Origin: Rhododendron vialii | Lineage: Eukaryota > Streptophyta > Magnoliopsida > Ericales > Ericaceae | Reading direction: 5' to 3' | Assembly (NCBI RefSeq): GCF_030253575.1 | Contig: NC_080558.1 | Span: forward strand, 40,750,611-40,814,610 | Length of the DNA: 64,000 nucleotides | Shown: positions 1-10,765 of the stretch, piece after piece | How positions within the stretch are numbered: the stretch's first letter is position 1 | Layout of the letters: every line of letters starts with the position of its first letter | Program-made: the position numbers and the translations under genes | Notes under the pieces: generated by a model | What the model saw: only the letters and a program-made list of their open reading frames with translations | Told to the model about the DNA's origin: nothing | Database searches by the model: none

Positions 1-300
1 GGCACCTCGCAGCACAATCGAATCATCCAAATATGCAATCAATGGCTTGGATTGAAAAGTACCGAACAGATTTAAAAAAATAAAAGAAAGAGTGTTTTAA
101 TCCGAACTATAAATTACATTATTTAAACAGTTCGAAGGTGCTGCACGAATATCACAGGATACCCAATTGCCACCAAAAATTTCTCATGGAATAGAGTTGG
201 TAGCCATTCAAATTTTCAAAACAAAGAATTCAAGTGGTGCATTTATTAGGAGAGTGAGTCAAAAGTGGTGGGCATATGAGTTCTCCAAAACTTAAAAAAA

Positions 301-402
301 TTTTGTTTTGTTTTTATTTAAATTTTTTTTTATGTTAATTTTGCATCCAACATTTATATATTATTGATTCGTGTCAATGAGTGAGAGTAATCGAAAAAGT
401 AA
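301..402. repeat. Fragment of MITE family A
   Basis: AT-rich stretch carrying the signature of a MITE repeated through this window: a TTTTTATTTAAATTTTTTT run, a TTAATTTTGC-like stretch, then TTATTGATTCGTGTCAATGAG and a short AAAAAGTAA. Fuller copies lie near 3541, 4144, 18868 and 63880. Only one arm is visible, so it is a solo arm or a truncated copy. The rest of 1-490 shows no gene. Confidence 0.5.
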
Positions 403-490
403 TTTTTTTTATTGTACACCTAAAAAGACAGGAGCTGAAAATTGTACTACTAGTTATAGTACAATTATACATAGACAAAGGAGAAAAACT

Positions 491-687
491 TTTTTACGGA
501 GGTTCCGTAAAGAACGTTTTTACGGAGGTGAACAATCTCACTTGTTTAAAAGTGTTTTGGACGGTTCGAATTTTAAATAAACTATTTGCGTGAATAATTT
601 ATTTAAAATCCAGACCGTCAATTATCGTGACGAACGGTGAGATGAGGCTACGTAGAAACCTCTTCTACGAAACCTCCGTGAAAAAGG
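491..687. repeat. Hairpin (fold-back) repeat upstream of the receptor kinase
   Basis: Outer arms TTTTTACGGAGGTT (from 491) and AACCTCCGTGAAAAA (near 671-685) are inverted copies. An inner pair, GGACGGTTCGAATTTTAAAT near 559 and ATTTAAAATCCAGACCGTC near 601, is also inverted. This is the shape of a small non-autonomous DNA transposon. It lies about 120 bp before the kinase start codon, so it may contribute to that promoter; this is inference. Confidence 0.55.
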
Positions 688-809
688 CAACCGCAAGACA
701 AATTATCACTTCTTTTTTTTTGGTCACACAGACTAGAGGTCCATGTAGTTAAATAACATAAAGATATGAAAGACCTCCCATGATCAATGTATAATCAACA
801 CCGAACAAA

Positions 810-3155
810 ATGGCGATCTTCCTGATCTTGCTCTTATTCTTCTTGTTGCCCGCAGGGATCGGAGCCGGAGCACGCGAACGAGATCGCGATCGCGACGATG
901 AGTGCATGCCGAAGAGGTGCGGAGTTGAGGGCCCGGAGATCCGGTTCCCGTTCTGGCTAAAGGATCATCAACCGGAACGTTGTGGCTACGGGCCTGGCTT
1001 TGCCCTAACCTGCTCTCACAATAAGAAAACAATGGTTGATGTCGCTTTTTCTGCCAGGGCAGTGGTCGAACTTATAGATTACTACCAGCAGTACATATCA
1101 TACGAGTTCTCCGGTTGTGTTCCGCCACATGAAAAAAACCAGAGCTCAATAACAAACACCTCTCCCTTTACCCAAACCAGCAGCGGGGATGGGTACCACG
1201 TATTCAGTTGTCCCAACCAACTAGCGGTACCAATTTCCTCCATCCTACTGGAGGATTATTATTATTATTATCAACAAAGCTATGTTCCACTCCCATGCGT
1301 TAGCCGTCCAGGTCACAATCTCTACTTGCTGTATTCGGATTTTAGGATCAGTCAAACACTGCTGAATTGCACAAAGATGTATGGCCTTCAATCAGATCCA
1401 ATGCCGTACAGGACATCCTGGTCCCAGCCACACTGTTGGATCTGTGAAGTAAGAGGCAAGTATTGCAGATTGATCAGTAGTAGCAATAACAGCAACAAGC
1501 ATGAAACTGAGTGCTTTGACATCCCGAAGCAGCCACCTAGAGGTACTTACTTCTCATCATCTCATCCTTGAGAAGAAAAGGAAGAATGTTTAGCTAGTTC
1601 ACTTTTGCTCTCTCGATCGCTTTCATTTTATTTGCCTGCTGGGTTTTAGATCGATGCTTGTTAAACGCTGCTAGTATATTATTTATTAATTCCTACAACG
1701 ACAAATTTAATTAACCACCTTCTTCAAGCGAAAAGAAGTGGGCTGTACGTATGTGAGTATCAGCCTCTATTGACCTGAGAGATCGAGCTTGGGTCTTGGC
1801 AACTTGCTGGAAAAATAATGAAGTTGTTTTGATTTTGTGTATTCCCATGTACGGTAAAATTGACTAGTGTTTTCTATATGATCTTTATATATACAGGTGA
1901 AGCACCAAAAAAAGAAACGAAAAACCCACTTGCTAAAGGTGAATTGTCTGAGATTGGATAAGTTATTCTCTTTCCCTATATTCCCTTTGTACTACGAGTA
2001 ATTTGGTTGTTTATACTTGCAGGTCTGATCCCACCTGGCCTTTTTCTTCTTGGTGTACTTGTCATAGCTACATACTTCATCCGCAGATCAAAAAATAGGA
2101 GTATCAAGAAAGAGGATCAAGTAAAGGTTGAAAGATTCTTAGAAAACTACAGGGTTCTCAAGCCTACAAGATACACATATGCTGAGATTAAGAAAATTAC
2201 TCGTAATTTCAAGGACAAATTAGGCCAAGGAGGTTATGGAACGGTTTACAAGGGGGAGTTTTCCGATGGTGTTCCCATTGCAGCCAAGATCCTCAACAAC
2301 TTCACAGGAAATGGCGACGACTTCATCAACGAAGTGGGAACGATCGGTACGATCCACCACATCAATGTGGTTCGATTGGTCGGATATTGTGCTGATGGGT
2401 ATGAAAAAGCTCTTGTTTACGAGTACTTGCCGAATGATTCTCTCGAGAAGTACATATCATCTCATCGTTACAGATGTTTACTTGGTTGGGAGAAGCTTCA
2501 AGATATTGCTATTGGAATAGCCAAAGGAATTGAATATCTTCACCAGGGGTGTGATCAAACAATCCTCCACTTTGATATTAAGCCTCATAACATCTTGTTG
2601 GACAAAAAATTAATTCCAAAAATCTCTGATTTTGGGCTAGCCAAGTTATGCTCAAAAGAACAAAGCTTTGTGTCCATGACAGCTACTAGGGGGACCGTGG
2701 GTTATATTGCTCCAGAAGTGTTCTCCAGGAATTTCGGCCGTGTGTCTCACAAATCAGATGTCTACAGCTTTGGAATGTTGTTGCTTGAAATAGTGGGAGG
2801 TAGGAACAAGAATGTCGATGATCATACAGAAGAAAATAGCGATGAAGCTTACTTTCCTGAATGGATTTACAAACGTTTAAATCACGAAGCAGCAAAGGAC
2901 AATGGAGTTGAGGTTGGAAGAGATGCCAAGATTATTAAGAAGCTGACAATTGTAGGACTTTGGTGCATTCAATGGTGCCCAGGGGGCAGGCCCTCAATGG
3001 AAGCTGTAGTTCAAATGCTTGAAGGTAATGGAAAGGCTTTGGCCATGCCCCCTAATCCCTTTTCCACCACCAATCCATCAGTTACAAGGGGGAGCGTCGA
3101 TGGAAGGCCTTTCAGTAGCGTGTTAGATATCATTTCTGAATCTGAATCCGATTGA
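810..3155 (+). CDS. LRK10-like (rust resistance kinase Lr10 type) receptor kinase, three exons
   Basis: Plasma-membrane receptor-like kinase of 635 residues, which phosphorylates Ser/Thr after sensing an extracellular, possibly wall-derived, signal; the ligand is unknown. Exons by splice signals and phase: 810-1542, a 42 bp mini-exon 1897-1938 (starts EAPKKETK after the split Gly codon) and 2023-3155; the reading frame stays open throughout. Residues 1-21 form a signal peptide. A cysteine-rich GUB_WAK_bind-type domain follows (CGVEGPEIRFPFW, CGYGPGFALTC), then a second Cys cluster (CWICEVRGKYC) like WAK_assoc. Exon 3 opens with a transmembrane helix (LIPPGLFLLGVLVIATYF) and a kinase domain: glycine loop GQGGYGTVYKG, Lys in IAAKIL, catalytic loop HFDIKPHNILLD, DFGLAK and GTVGYIAPEV. 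HFD in place of HRD makes it non-RD, as is usual in this family and in many immune receptors. ATG 810 is chosen because the signal peptide follows directly. The family is certain; the biological role is inferred. Confidence 0.93.
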
Positions 3156-3540
3156 GAGAAACAAAATCGGGTGTTGCTTAAATTGTATGGAGTTTTTAGG
3201 AGAGTCACCAACCCAATAAGTTTCATCATAAAATAGAAGTTTGTTGTCATCTATATATATTATTACAGCCTTGTAACTATGCTATTTACGAGAGCGATTG
3301 AATAAACTAGGAGTTGCTTGTTTGAGTTTCTAGGAGAGTCTAACCATTCTCAATGGTGTATGTATAGCTTCGCTCTGTTGTTTATTTGTGCATCGCTTTG
3401 TTTTGTTTTTGCAAGTTACTTAATAAAGTGTACGTCATAGGACGAACCTGCAATTTACAGCTCTCTAAATAAAGCAATTGCAAATAAAGCGCCTCAACCA
3501 TGATTAGTGTTCCAGTACTTAAACTTTTTCTACACTGTTA
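3156..3540 (+). other. 3' flank of the receptor kinase gene
   Basis: AT-rich DNA after the kinase TGA stop with no open frame of note. Several AATAAA-like signals occur (AATAAACTAG near 3300, TTAATAAAGTG near 3420, AATAAAGC near 3466), any of which could set the poly(A) site. Confidence 0.4.
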
Positions 3541-3880
3541 TGGTTTTGTTTTTATTTAAATTTTTTTCGCGTTTATGAATTATGTGCTAAACTTTTGTGA
3601 CTTATTGATTCGTCTTAACCAGACGAATCGGAAAAGTAAATTTTTTTTTTTACTTTGACTCAAATATTTTAAAAAATAACCACTTTTAAGTAAAAAAAAA
3701 AGAGGTCAAAAAAGTTAAAATTCTTTTGCTAGAAAGTGGTTATTTTTCAAAATATTTGGCCAAAAGTATTTTTTTTAAAACTTTTCCGATTCGTTTTCTC
3801 AAGACGAGTTAATAAGTCACAAAAGTTTAGCGCAAAACTAACAAATGCGAAAAAAATTCAAATAAGGACAAAACCAAAAA
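3541..3880. repeat. Family A hairpin MITE
   Basis: Two long inverted arms. The left arm reads GTTTTTATTTAAATTTTTTTCGCG, TTTTGTGACTTATTGATTCGTC and GAATCGGAAAAGT; the right arm carries the complement (ACTTTTCCGATTCGTTTTCTC and AATAAGTCACAAAAGTTTAG, then AAATGCGAAAAAAATTCAAA). The centre is a second palindrome of AAATATTTTAAAAAATAACC type. It has no coding capacity, as expected of a non-autonomous DNA element. Stretch 3881-4143 between this copy and the next shows nothing else. Confidence 0.7.
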
Positions 3881-4143
3881 AAATGAAAAAAATTGTTGGA
3901 ATATATACTCGATTAGAATACACTTGTAAATTTAATTACCGAAAATTGAATGTACAAACGAAATCTAAAAAATGTACAGCTCAGTATTTTTTTTGATGAT
4001 AAGTAATGTACAGCTCAGTATATGCATTAGTAAAACAAACTTACACCTGAATGACATCCGGTTTGCATAAAATTATTGCAACCTAGCCGAAAAGATTTGG
4101 CCATGGCACAAACCTTCCTAGACAACTTCATAGCAACAATTTA

Positions 4144-4452
4144 GCTTTGTTTTGGATTAAAAAAAAAAGTCAACTTTTTTATTTGTCTTTATTCAAATTT
4201 TTTTCCGCATTTGCTAGTTTTGCGTCAAATTTTTGGGGCTTATCAAAAAAGTAAGAAAAATTTGAGCGAAACTCATAATTTTTTTATAAAGACAAAAATT
4301 TGATCAATTTTTATTTTATTTTTTCGATTCTTCTCGTCAAGACTAATCAATAAGTCACAAAAATTTTAATGCAAAACTAACAAATACAAAATTTTTTTGA
4401 TTAAAGACAATCAAAAAATCATTTTGACTTTTTTTTTTATCCAAAATAAGCC
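4144..4452. repeat. Family A hairpin MITE with TTA target duplication (Tourist-like)
   Basis: Starts GCTTTGTTTTGGATTAAAA and ends with the inverted TTTTATCCAAAATAAGCC. The arms carry the family marks (CTTTATTCAAATTTTTTTCC, GCATTTGCTAGTTTTGCG and their complements near 4345-4395). The trinucleotide TTA flanks both ends (4141-4143 and 4453-4455), the target-site length of PIF/Harbinger Tourist MITEs. This copy gives the best boundaries for family A. Confidence 0.7.
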
Positions 4453-4692
4453 TTAGCAAAGGCGGCGGGAGGGGGGCTTTCCTTTCTTCTCCTCTCCTCT
4501 TGGGCTTTCTCTCTATCGGATTGATTGGAGATCTATCTCCTCCTTTCATTGTCCTCCACCCTCGCCCTACCCTTAGGCCTCCGTCCGCCTAGACCCTCTC
4601 GTCTTCTCCACCGTCATCTCCATCACATAGTCGTCGGTGTTCGCCACTAAGGTGTGTCTCCGGTTCATGAATTAGCTTGCAGATGTGGTTGC
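4453..4692 (+). repeat. Left part of an older retroposon-like sequence split by the copia insertion
   Basis: GC-richer, C/T-rich sequence (TCTCCTCTTGGGC, CCTCCGTCCGCCTAGACC) unlike the surrounding AT-rich DNA. It runs into GTTGC at 4688-4692 and resumes after the copia element at 9975, where it ends in AATAAAATCTCC and an A-rich tail near 10335. The joined piece is about 600 bp without a long open frame, so it could be a LINE untranslated region, a SINE-like retroposon or a processed transcript copy. Confidence 0.35.
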
Positions 4693-4912
4693 TAAAGAAG
4701 TTCTGAAAACCCTAGTCAGATATCAAGAGAAGAGAGAGAGAGAAGAGAAATGTTATTTCTGAAATCTGTTTTTCTTCACTAATTACAACGCTGGTCCACG
4801 ACCACTTTTATATCAAGTCAATACATCACAAAGACAGCTCAGCATTTACTAAACAAAATGAATAACAAACTAACCACTTAACTAAACAGCCCACTAATGA
4901 CCTTTCTGTACA
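4693..4912 (-). repeat. 3' LTR of the copia element
   Basis: 220 bp. Read on the minus strand it opens TGTACAGAAAGG and closes AACTTCTTTA. The left border is fixed by the target duplication GTTGC just outside it, the inner border by the purine tract and by where identity with the other LTR ends. The last codons and stop of gag-pol (to 4878) lie inside this LTR. Confidence 0.93.
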
Positions 4913-7900
4913 GCCCCTGCAAACTCATGGGTGTGTCAACAACCATGAGTTTGTCTTTTAGAAAAAGAAAACGAGCTACAGACAAAGGTTTAGTAAAGAT
5001 GTCAGCAACTTGATCCATGGAACCAACATGATGAACCACAATCTGTTTGGACAAAACCTTCTCTCTGATAAAATGATAGTCAATCTCTACATGCTTTGTG
5101 CGGGCATGGAAAACAGGATTAGAAGCTAAAGCTATTGCGGAAAGATTGTCACACCAGATAGTGGAGGGCAAAGCAGAAGAAACAAAAAGTTCCAAAAGCA
5201 GCTGTTGAACCCAGGTTACATCTGCAGCTATTTGAGCTAAAGATCGATACTCAGCTTCTGTAGAGGATCTAGCCACGGTATGTTGCTTCTTGGCACACTA
5301 AGAGACCAAGTTGGAACCAAGAAACAAACAAAAACCAGATGTTGATCTTCTTTCTAGAGAATTCCCTGCCCAATCAGCATCTGAGTATGCAGTTAATTGC
5401 AATGAACTGGGGGTGAAAATCAGACCTTGATGTAGAGTACCACGTATGTACCTGAGGATACGTTTAACAGCCACAAAATGGCTATGTTTTGGATTATGCA
5501 TATGCTGACAAGCAAGGTTTACGGCAAAAGCAATTTCTGGTTTGGTAAGAGTGAGATATTGAAGTGAACCCACCACTGTTCTGAACCAATGTGGATCAGA
5601 AAATTCAGGATCAGGATCAAAAAGGGCAAGCTTAGAAGAGATAGGAGATGGACTGGGTTTGCACTCAAGCATCCCTGCTTTTATTAGAAGATCATGGGCA
5701 TACTTGGTTTATGAAAGAATAATGGAGGATCCATGGTATAAGACTTCAATCCCAAGAAAGTAACTTAGACAACCAAGGTCTTTCATCACAAATTTTGAAC
5801 TCAGCACAGAAATTAACTCAGAAATATAGGCAGTATTTCCCCCAATAATCAAAATATCGTCCACATACACTAATACCAAAGTAATGTCAGAATCTGATTT
5901 CTTAAGAAACAGAGAAGAATCAGCTTTGCTTTGCATGAAACCTTGTTGGAGAAGAAAGCCAGAGAAAACTGCAAACCAAGCCCTAGGAGCTTATTTTAAT
6001 CCATAAAGAGCCTTGGTTAATTTGCATACAAAGTTGGGATGAGCAGGATCCTTATAACCAATAGGTTATTTCATGAAAACTTCTTCATCAATAACACCAT
6101 GCAGAAAAGCATTGGACACATCCAATTGCTTAATTGGCCATGCATTATGAACAGCAAGACTCAGCACTACCCTTACAGTGGGTTGTTTGATCATAGGACT
6201 AAATGTCTCAGCAAAATCAAGACCTTCAGTTTGTTGATTACCATTAGCAACCAAACGAGCCTTGTATCTTGCCACACTACCATCAGAATGACGTTTGATT
6301 TTGTATATCCATTGGCAACCTATTATGTTGGCCCCTAAAGGAGGAGGGACTAAAGTCTAGGTACCTTGTTTGACCAAAGCTTGATATTCCTCATGCATGG
6401 CTTGTTGCCAAACAGGATGTTTAACTGCCTCAGAAAAATGAGTAGGTTCTTTTGTTAGCAAAGGAAGATCAGTTCCAATAGTATTCAGATTAAAGGAAAT
6501 TTTAGGTTTAACAATACCATGTTTAGACCTTGTAGTCATGGGATGAAGATTAGTACTTGTAGGGACTAACTGAATAGAATTGTCTGAAGCAGAAGGAACA
6601 GGAGAGGAAGGAACAAAAAGTACATGTGAAAAGGACTCATTGGGTAGATGAGGAGAACTAGAAGAAGAAGGTGGCACAGAAGAATTTGAAAAAGATGGAG
6701 ACTGATTAGGAGTACATAAAGGATTTAACCTAGACAAAAAAGAGGAAGAAGTAAAAGGAGCAGAAGTTAGAGTAGTATTATCTGAAACAGAAGAAGTAGG
6801 ACATGGAACTTGAATAAGAATGTCCTCAAATGTGGTCAAAGGAACATTAAAAGAGACAGGTGAGGTAGAAGAAGAATTAACATCAATGTGAACAAGTTCA
6901 GGATAAGGAAATTATGTTTCTACAAATTTAACATGTCTAGAAACATAGACCTTATTTGCCTTTGGGTCATAACACTTGTAACCCTTAGTATGAGGGCAAT
7001 AACCTAGAAAAATACGAGTAGAGTTAGGAGAAAGTTTATTGGAAACATAAGGTTTTAACCATGGAAAGCAACAACATCCAAAAGGTTTGAGAAACATATA
7101 ATCTGGAGGATTATGAAACAATATGGTATATGGAACTTGAAACTGAAGACTACTATGAGGCATCCTATTAACAAGATACATTGCTGTAGTTAGAGCCTCA
7201 CGCCAAAAGGAAGTAGGTAAATGGGACTACAAAATAAGAGTTATTGTGGTCTCTATTAGGTGTCTATGCTTTCTTTCAGCAAGACCATTCTGTTATGGAG
7301 TATGAGGATAGGAAGTCTGATGAATTATGCCACTAGAGAGAAAAAGATGTAAAAGAAAGTGATTTATGAACTCACCTCCATTATCACTCCTAAAAGTTTG
7401 AACAGTTGTATGAAATTGAGTTGAAACATAAGCTTGAAATTGAGCAATGACTTGTTTAACCTCAGATTTATAGTGAAGAGGAAATAACCAAGTAAATCTA
7501 GTGAAATCATCAACAAGTAACAAATAAAATCTGAAACCCTTATGAGAAGGAATGGGAGATGGTCCCCATACATCCATATGAATCAATTGAAAAGGTGAGC
7601 TAGTAGTAGAAATAGAAACAGGAAATTGAAGTTTATGACTTTTAGCCATATTACAACATCTGCAGTTTACCAAATGAGGTTTAGAAATAGGTAAACTATG
7701 TTGCTTTGTTATGGCTTGAAACATAGAAAGACTACGGTGACCAAGCTTCTGGTGCCAAAGCATAGCAGAAGGAGAAGGGGTGCTTACAAAAGCTGTTGAA
7801 GAGGGACAAGAAGAATGCTCAGAGAAGGTCAGAAGAGGATATAGACCCTTGTGACAGGGTCCCTTGTACAGAGTTTGGTGAGAAATCTTGTCCTGAATTT

Positions 7901-9647
7901 CAAGACCAGAAGAATCAAAGATTAGTGAGCAATGATTATCCCTAGCAAATTGATAGACAGAAATTAAGTTGTGAGTAATATGAAGAGAATGAAGCACATG
8001 AGACAAATGAAGAGGACCTGAAGGTGTTGGAAGCAGTCCTTTGCCAGTGTGTAAAACTTGAAGCTGTGAGCCATTACCCACCATAATGCCTTCCTGAGGA
8101 TTGGCAGGTTGAGGAAGAGTCAAGTTCTGAAGGTTGTTAGTAATGTGATTGGTAGCTCCACTGTCAAAGTACCAGGGGTTACCACCAGAAGTAGAGGAAC
8201 CAGCAACTGAAGCATGAGATAAAGGAGAAGCAGCAGCAAAAAACTGATTTCCATTAAAATGTTGGCCTGTGTGGTATCTAGAAAAAGGAGGCAAACTGGA
8301 AACAGAACATGTCTCAGTAAATCCAGCAAATGATTGTGATGGGGCAACAGATGGAGAAGAAGATGTAGCATGATGTCCATGTTGCTGTTGGATTTGCATA
8401 GGAGGAGGTTGAAACATAGGAATTCCATTGGGATAATTGGTCATCCATGGTGCAGAGTTATACATCCAGGAAGTTGGTGACATCCAGGAAGTTATACATC
8501 CAGGTGATCTCCACTTATAAGAAGGAGGAAAAGAAGGATACTAAGATCGGTAGTGGCAGTAATTGGTAGAATGATTGGTACGGCCACAAATCTCACAAGG
8601 CATTCGTGGACCTCTTCCTCTATAAAATCCTCTCAACTGATTTGGAAAAACTTGAAAAGGCTGCTGTGACACAGTCTGTACTGGCAGAAAAGAAGTAGTA
8701 GGTGGACTAAATTGTGGAGAAGGTCCATATGAAGAAGAGCCTACATTGGATTGACCATGTCCAGTGACAGAACCACTATGTTGAAGACCATACTATAAAG
8801 GAGGGACAAACTGTGAAGTAAAACCAAGCTGTCCACCAAGTGAATTCAAACTAGATGAAGTCATAGAGGAACCAGGAACAGATGTGGCCTCAACAGGCAA
8901 CTTTCCATGTCCTGATTGATGAGTATGAGTAGCAACAAGAACAGAACTAGTGTCTACTCTTGTATGAGAATCCTGAAGAAGTTGAATATCTTCTCCTTTG
9001 AGCATATTGACCACGTCATTAAACGTAATATTCTATCCACTGGTTTGTAAAGCTTGTACAGTAGTCTTCAGTCCATTGAAAACACCAGGTAAACCTCTAA
9101 GAGTATGGAAGATAAGGTCATCATCATCAACACAACTGCCTGCCGCAACAAGTTTTTGGGCATACTCTTTGATGGTATCAACATAACACTCAATAGTAGA
9201 GGTCTTGGTGAGATTGTACAACTTATTCTTGAGATCTTGTACATTACTTTTAGACAGCGAATTGTATCTACTGGACAGAGAGTCCCATACTTCATGTGTA
9301 TGATGTAACCCTAGAATATAGGGTAAAGTCGTAGGAGAAAGAGAAGTAGTTAAATAGGAAAATAACTGAGTATCTATGAGTGTCCATAGAGCATACGCAG
9401 AATTAGGAACCATATTTCCCTCATCATTGCGAGTTTGAGAAGCCGGACACACAGCCGATCCATCAAGATACGCATAGAATCCATTAGCACGCACAATATT
9501 CTCAACTTGAATACGCCACAACAAGTAATTTGTACTGTCGAGTTTAATTGTGACGAAATTATGAAAATTTGTCATGAGAAACATGAGTGCAGGAGGAATT
9601 GTTACCATCTCTGTCGATGCCATTACGAGCAATTGAAAGAACACCAA
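4878..9647 (-). pseudogene. Copia gag-pol polyprotein, one frame with 11 premature stops
   Basis: One frame of 1590 codons. The start is ATG 9647 or, more likely, the MASTEM start at 9623. Domains in order: gag with the copia N-terminal fold (NFVTIKLDSTNYLLWR) and a CCHC knuckle CEICGRTNHSTNYC near 8600; protease WYFDSGATNHIT; GAG-pre-integrase (LWHQKLGHRSL, CRCCNMAKSHK); integrase (HMDVWGPSP, RSDNGGEF); reverse transcriptase (DVSNAFLHG, YVDDILI); RNase H (SDADWAG, SSTEAEYRSL, IWCDNLSAI). Stops lie at 9033, 8793, 8541, 7293, 7227, 6912, 6357, 6066, 5991, 5709 and 5298 (lowest base of each codon). Every one is TAA or TAG where the copia context suggests Gln (CAA/CAG) or Trp (TGG). No frameshift was found over 4.77 kb. 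Confidence 0.92.
4913..4920 (-). other. Candidate polypurine tract
   Basis: Minus strand GCAGGGGC directly precedes the 3' LTR start TGTACAG. It is short for a polypurine tract, and it is inside the coding frame. Confidence 0.5.
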
Positions 9648-9734
9648 GATCTTGAAGACGACAGTTTGAATTTGACAAAGGAAATCACTGGAATCACCAG
9701 AATCTCAGGATCGAAGATCGACTTCCGTCAAAAA

Positions 9735-9747
9735 GGCTCTGATACCA
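9735..9747 (-). other. Primer-binding site (initiator Met tRNA)
   Basis: Minus strand TGGTATCAGAGCC abuts the 5' LTR with no spacer. This is the usual copia and gypsy primer site in plants. Confidence 0.9.
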
Positions 9748-9969
9748 TAAAGAAGTTCTGAAAACCCTAGTCAGATATCAAAAGAAGAGAGAGAGAGAGA
9801 AGAGAAATGTTATTTCTGAAATCTGTTTTTCTTCACTAATTACAACGCTGGTCCACGACCACTTTTATATCAAGTCAATACATCACAAAGACAGCTCCGC
9901 ATTTACTAAACAAAATGAATAACAAACTAACCACTTAACTAAACAACCCACGAATGACCTTTTTGTACA
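9748..9969 (-). repeat. 5' LTR of the copia element
   Basis: 222 bp partner of the LTR at 4693-4912. Differences: one base near the GA run, one extra GA unit, A/C in the GCTCAGC/GCTCCGC stretch, and three substitutions near the outer end. It should carry the promoter; minus-strand transcription would start here. Confidence 0.93.
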
Positions 9970-9974
9970 GTTGC

Positions 9975-10345
9975 CAGAGTCCATTCTTGTGCGCGCTTGG
10001 TTTGCCGGAGTAGGAGTGCCTGATTGGTTGGGTGTTGTTTGTGAGGTTTTATTTCTTTTACTTTTCGATTTGTTTTTGTGTTTTTTTCTACGGTTTCTTG
10101 CTGTGAGTCTTTCTCCCAGTTCGGTGTTTTGTTGGGGTTTTATTCGTTGGCTTTGGGATCCGGTTGTCAGAAGCTAGCTGATGATCAAGGGATCGTCATG
10201 TTGGTTTGTGAGGTTCTGGAGTTATAAGCTTGCGCATCTAGGCCTCTTTGTTATTATCTTTGTTTGGGATAGTTAACGTCCTTTGATTGTATATTTATCT
10301 CGTATCAATAAAATCTCCTCCCATTTTAGAAAAAAGAAAAAATAG
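9975..10345 (+). repeat. Right part of the retroposon-like sequence, with A-rich tail
   Basis: Continuation of 4453-4692 beyond the copia insertion. T/G-rich sequence ends GTATCAATAAAATCTCC, then ATTTTAGAAAAAAGAAAAAAT, which looks like a poly(A) signal and decayed tail. A short open frame (9971-10177, rich in Leu and Phe) has no recognisable domain and is probably chance. Confidence 0.35.
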
Positions 10346-10354
10346 CACGCCAGT

Positions 10355-10475
10355 CTTGACCATTTTCGAATAGAATTCTAGACCACGACTCTTGCCATGG
10401 CAGTCACGCCACGTTCACTCCAGTCTAACTTATTTGCTCCAAAAAAAAGTACTACTATGTAGAAAAATCAAAGAA
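10355..10475 (+). repeat. First copy of a 120 bp duplicated segment
   Basis: CCATTTTCGAATAGAATTCT, GACCACGACTCTTGCCATGG and CACGCCACGTTCACTCCAG recur with few changes at 12062-12180. Part of the larger duplicated block covering 10.35-15.7 kb. Confidence 0.75.
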
Positions 10476-10478
10476 ATA

Positions 10479-10765
10479 GGGGAAAGTCTTCAATACACAC
10501 CCCTTTAAGGTGTGTACCATATGCACCTATTGTGTGGTTCATATTGTGCCACCTCATAAAAAATTACTTGTAGGACCGGTCATTCATAACATTTTATTTC
10601 GTATCGTAACTTTTATACTAAAAATTCGTAACTTTTCAACAATGTGATTCGTAACTTTTTAGCAATAGATTCGTAACATTTTGAGATTCATAACATTTTG
10701 GTGTATTTTAATAAGGGTGCATATGATACACACCCAAATAAAGGGTGTGTATTGTAGCACTTCCC
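10479..10765. repeat. MITE with TACACACCC inverted ends
   Basis: Ends GGGGAAAGTCTTCAATACAC and GTGTATTGTAGCACTTCCC are inverted, with inner arms GTGTGTACCATATGCACC and GGTGCATATGATACACACCC. TA lies on both sides. The interior holds five repeats of ATTCGTAACTTTT type. The sister segment near 12175 lacks the element, so this is an insertion in one duplicate. Confidence 0.65.

Larger units (their letters stand above)
4693..9969 (-). mobile_element. Full-length Ty1-copia LTR retrotransposon
   Basis: 5277 bp element in reverse orientation. It has two LTRs (4693-4912 and 9748-9969), a GTTGC target duplication at 4688-4692 and 9970-9974, a primer-binding site complementary to the initiator Met tRNA 3' end directly inside the 5' LTR, a purine-rich tract before the 3' LTR, and one gag-pol frame in the copia order gag, protease, integrase, reverse transcriptase, RNase H. 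The LTRs differ by five substitutions and one 2 bp GA slip, about 2.3 percent, so the insertion is fairly recent. Eleven in-frame stops make it non-autonomous now. The LTR reads TGTACA...TTTA rather than TG...CA. Confidence 0.95.

Noticed and set aside
6039-6338. Plus-strand 99-residue frame
   Set aside because: It is the complement of the copia reverse transcriptase coding frame, which explains it fully.
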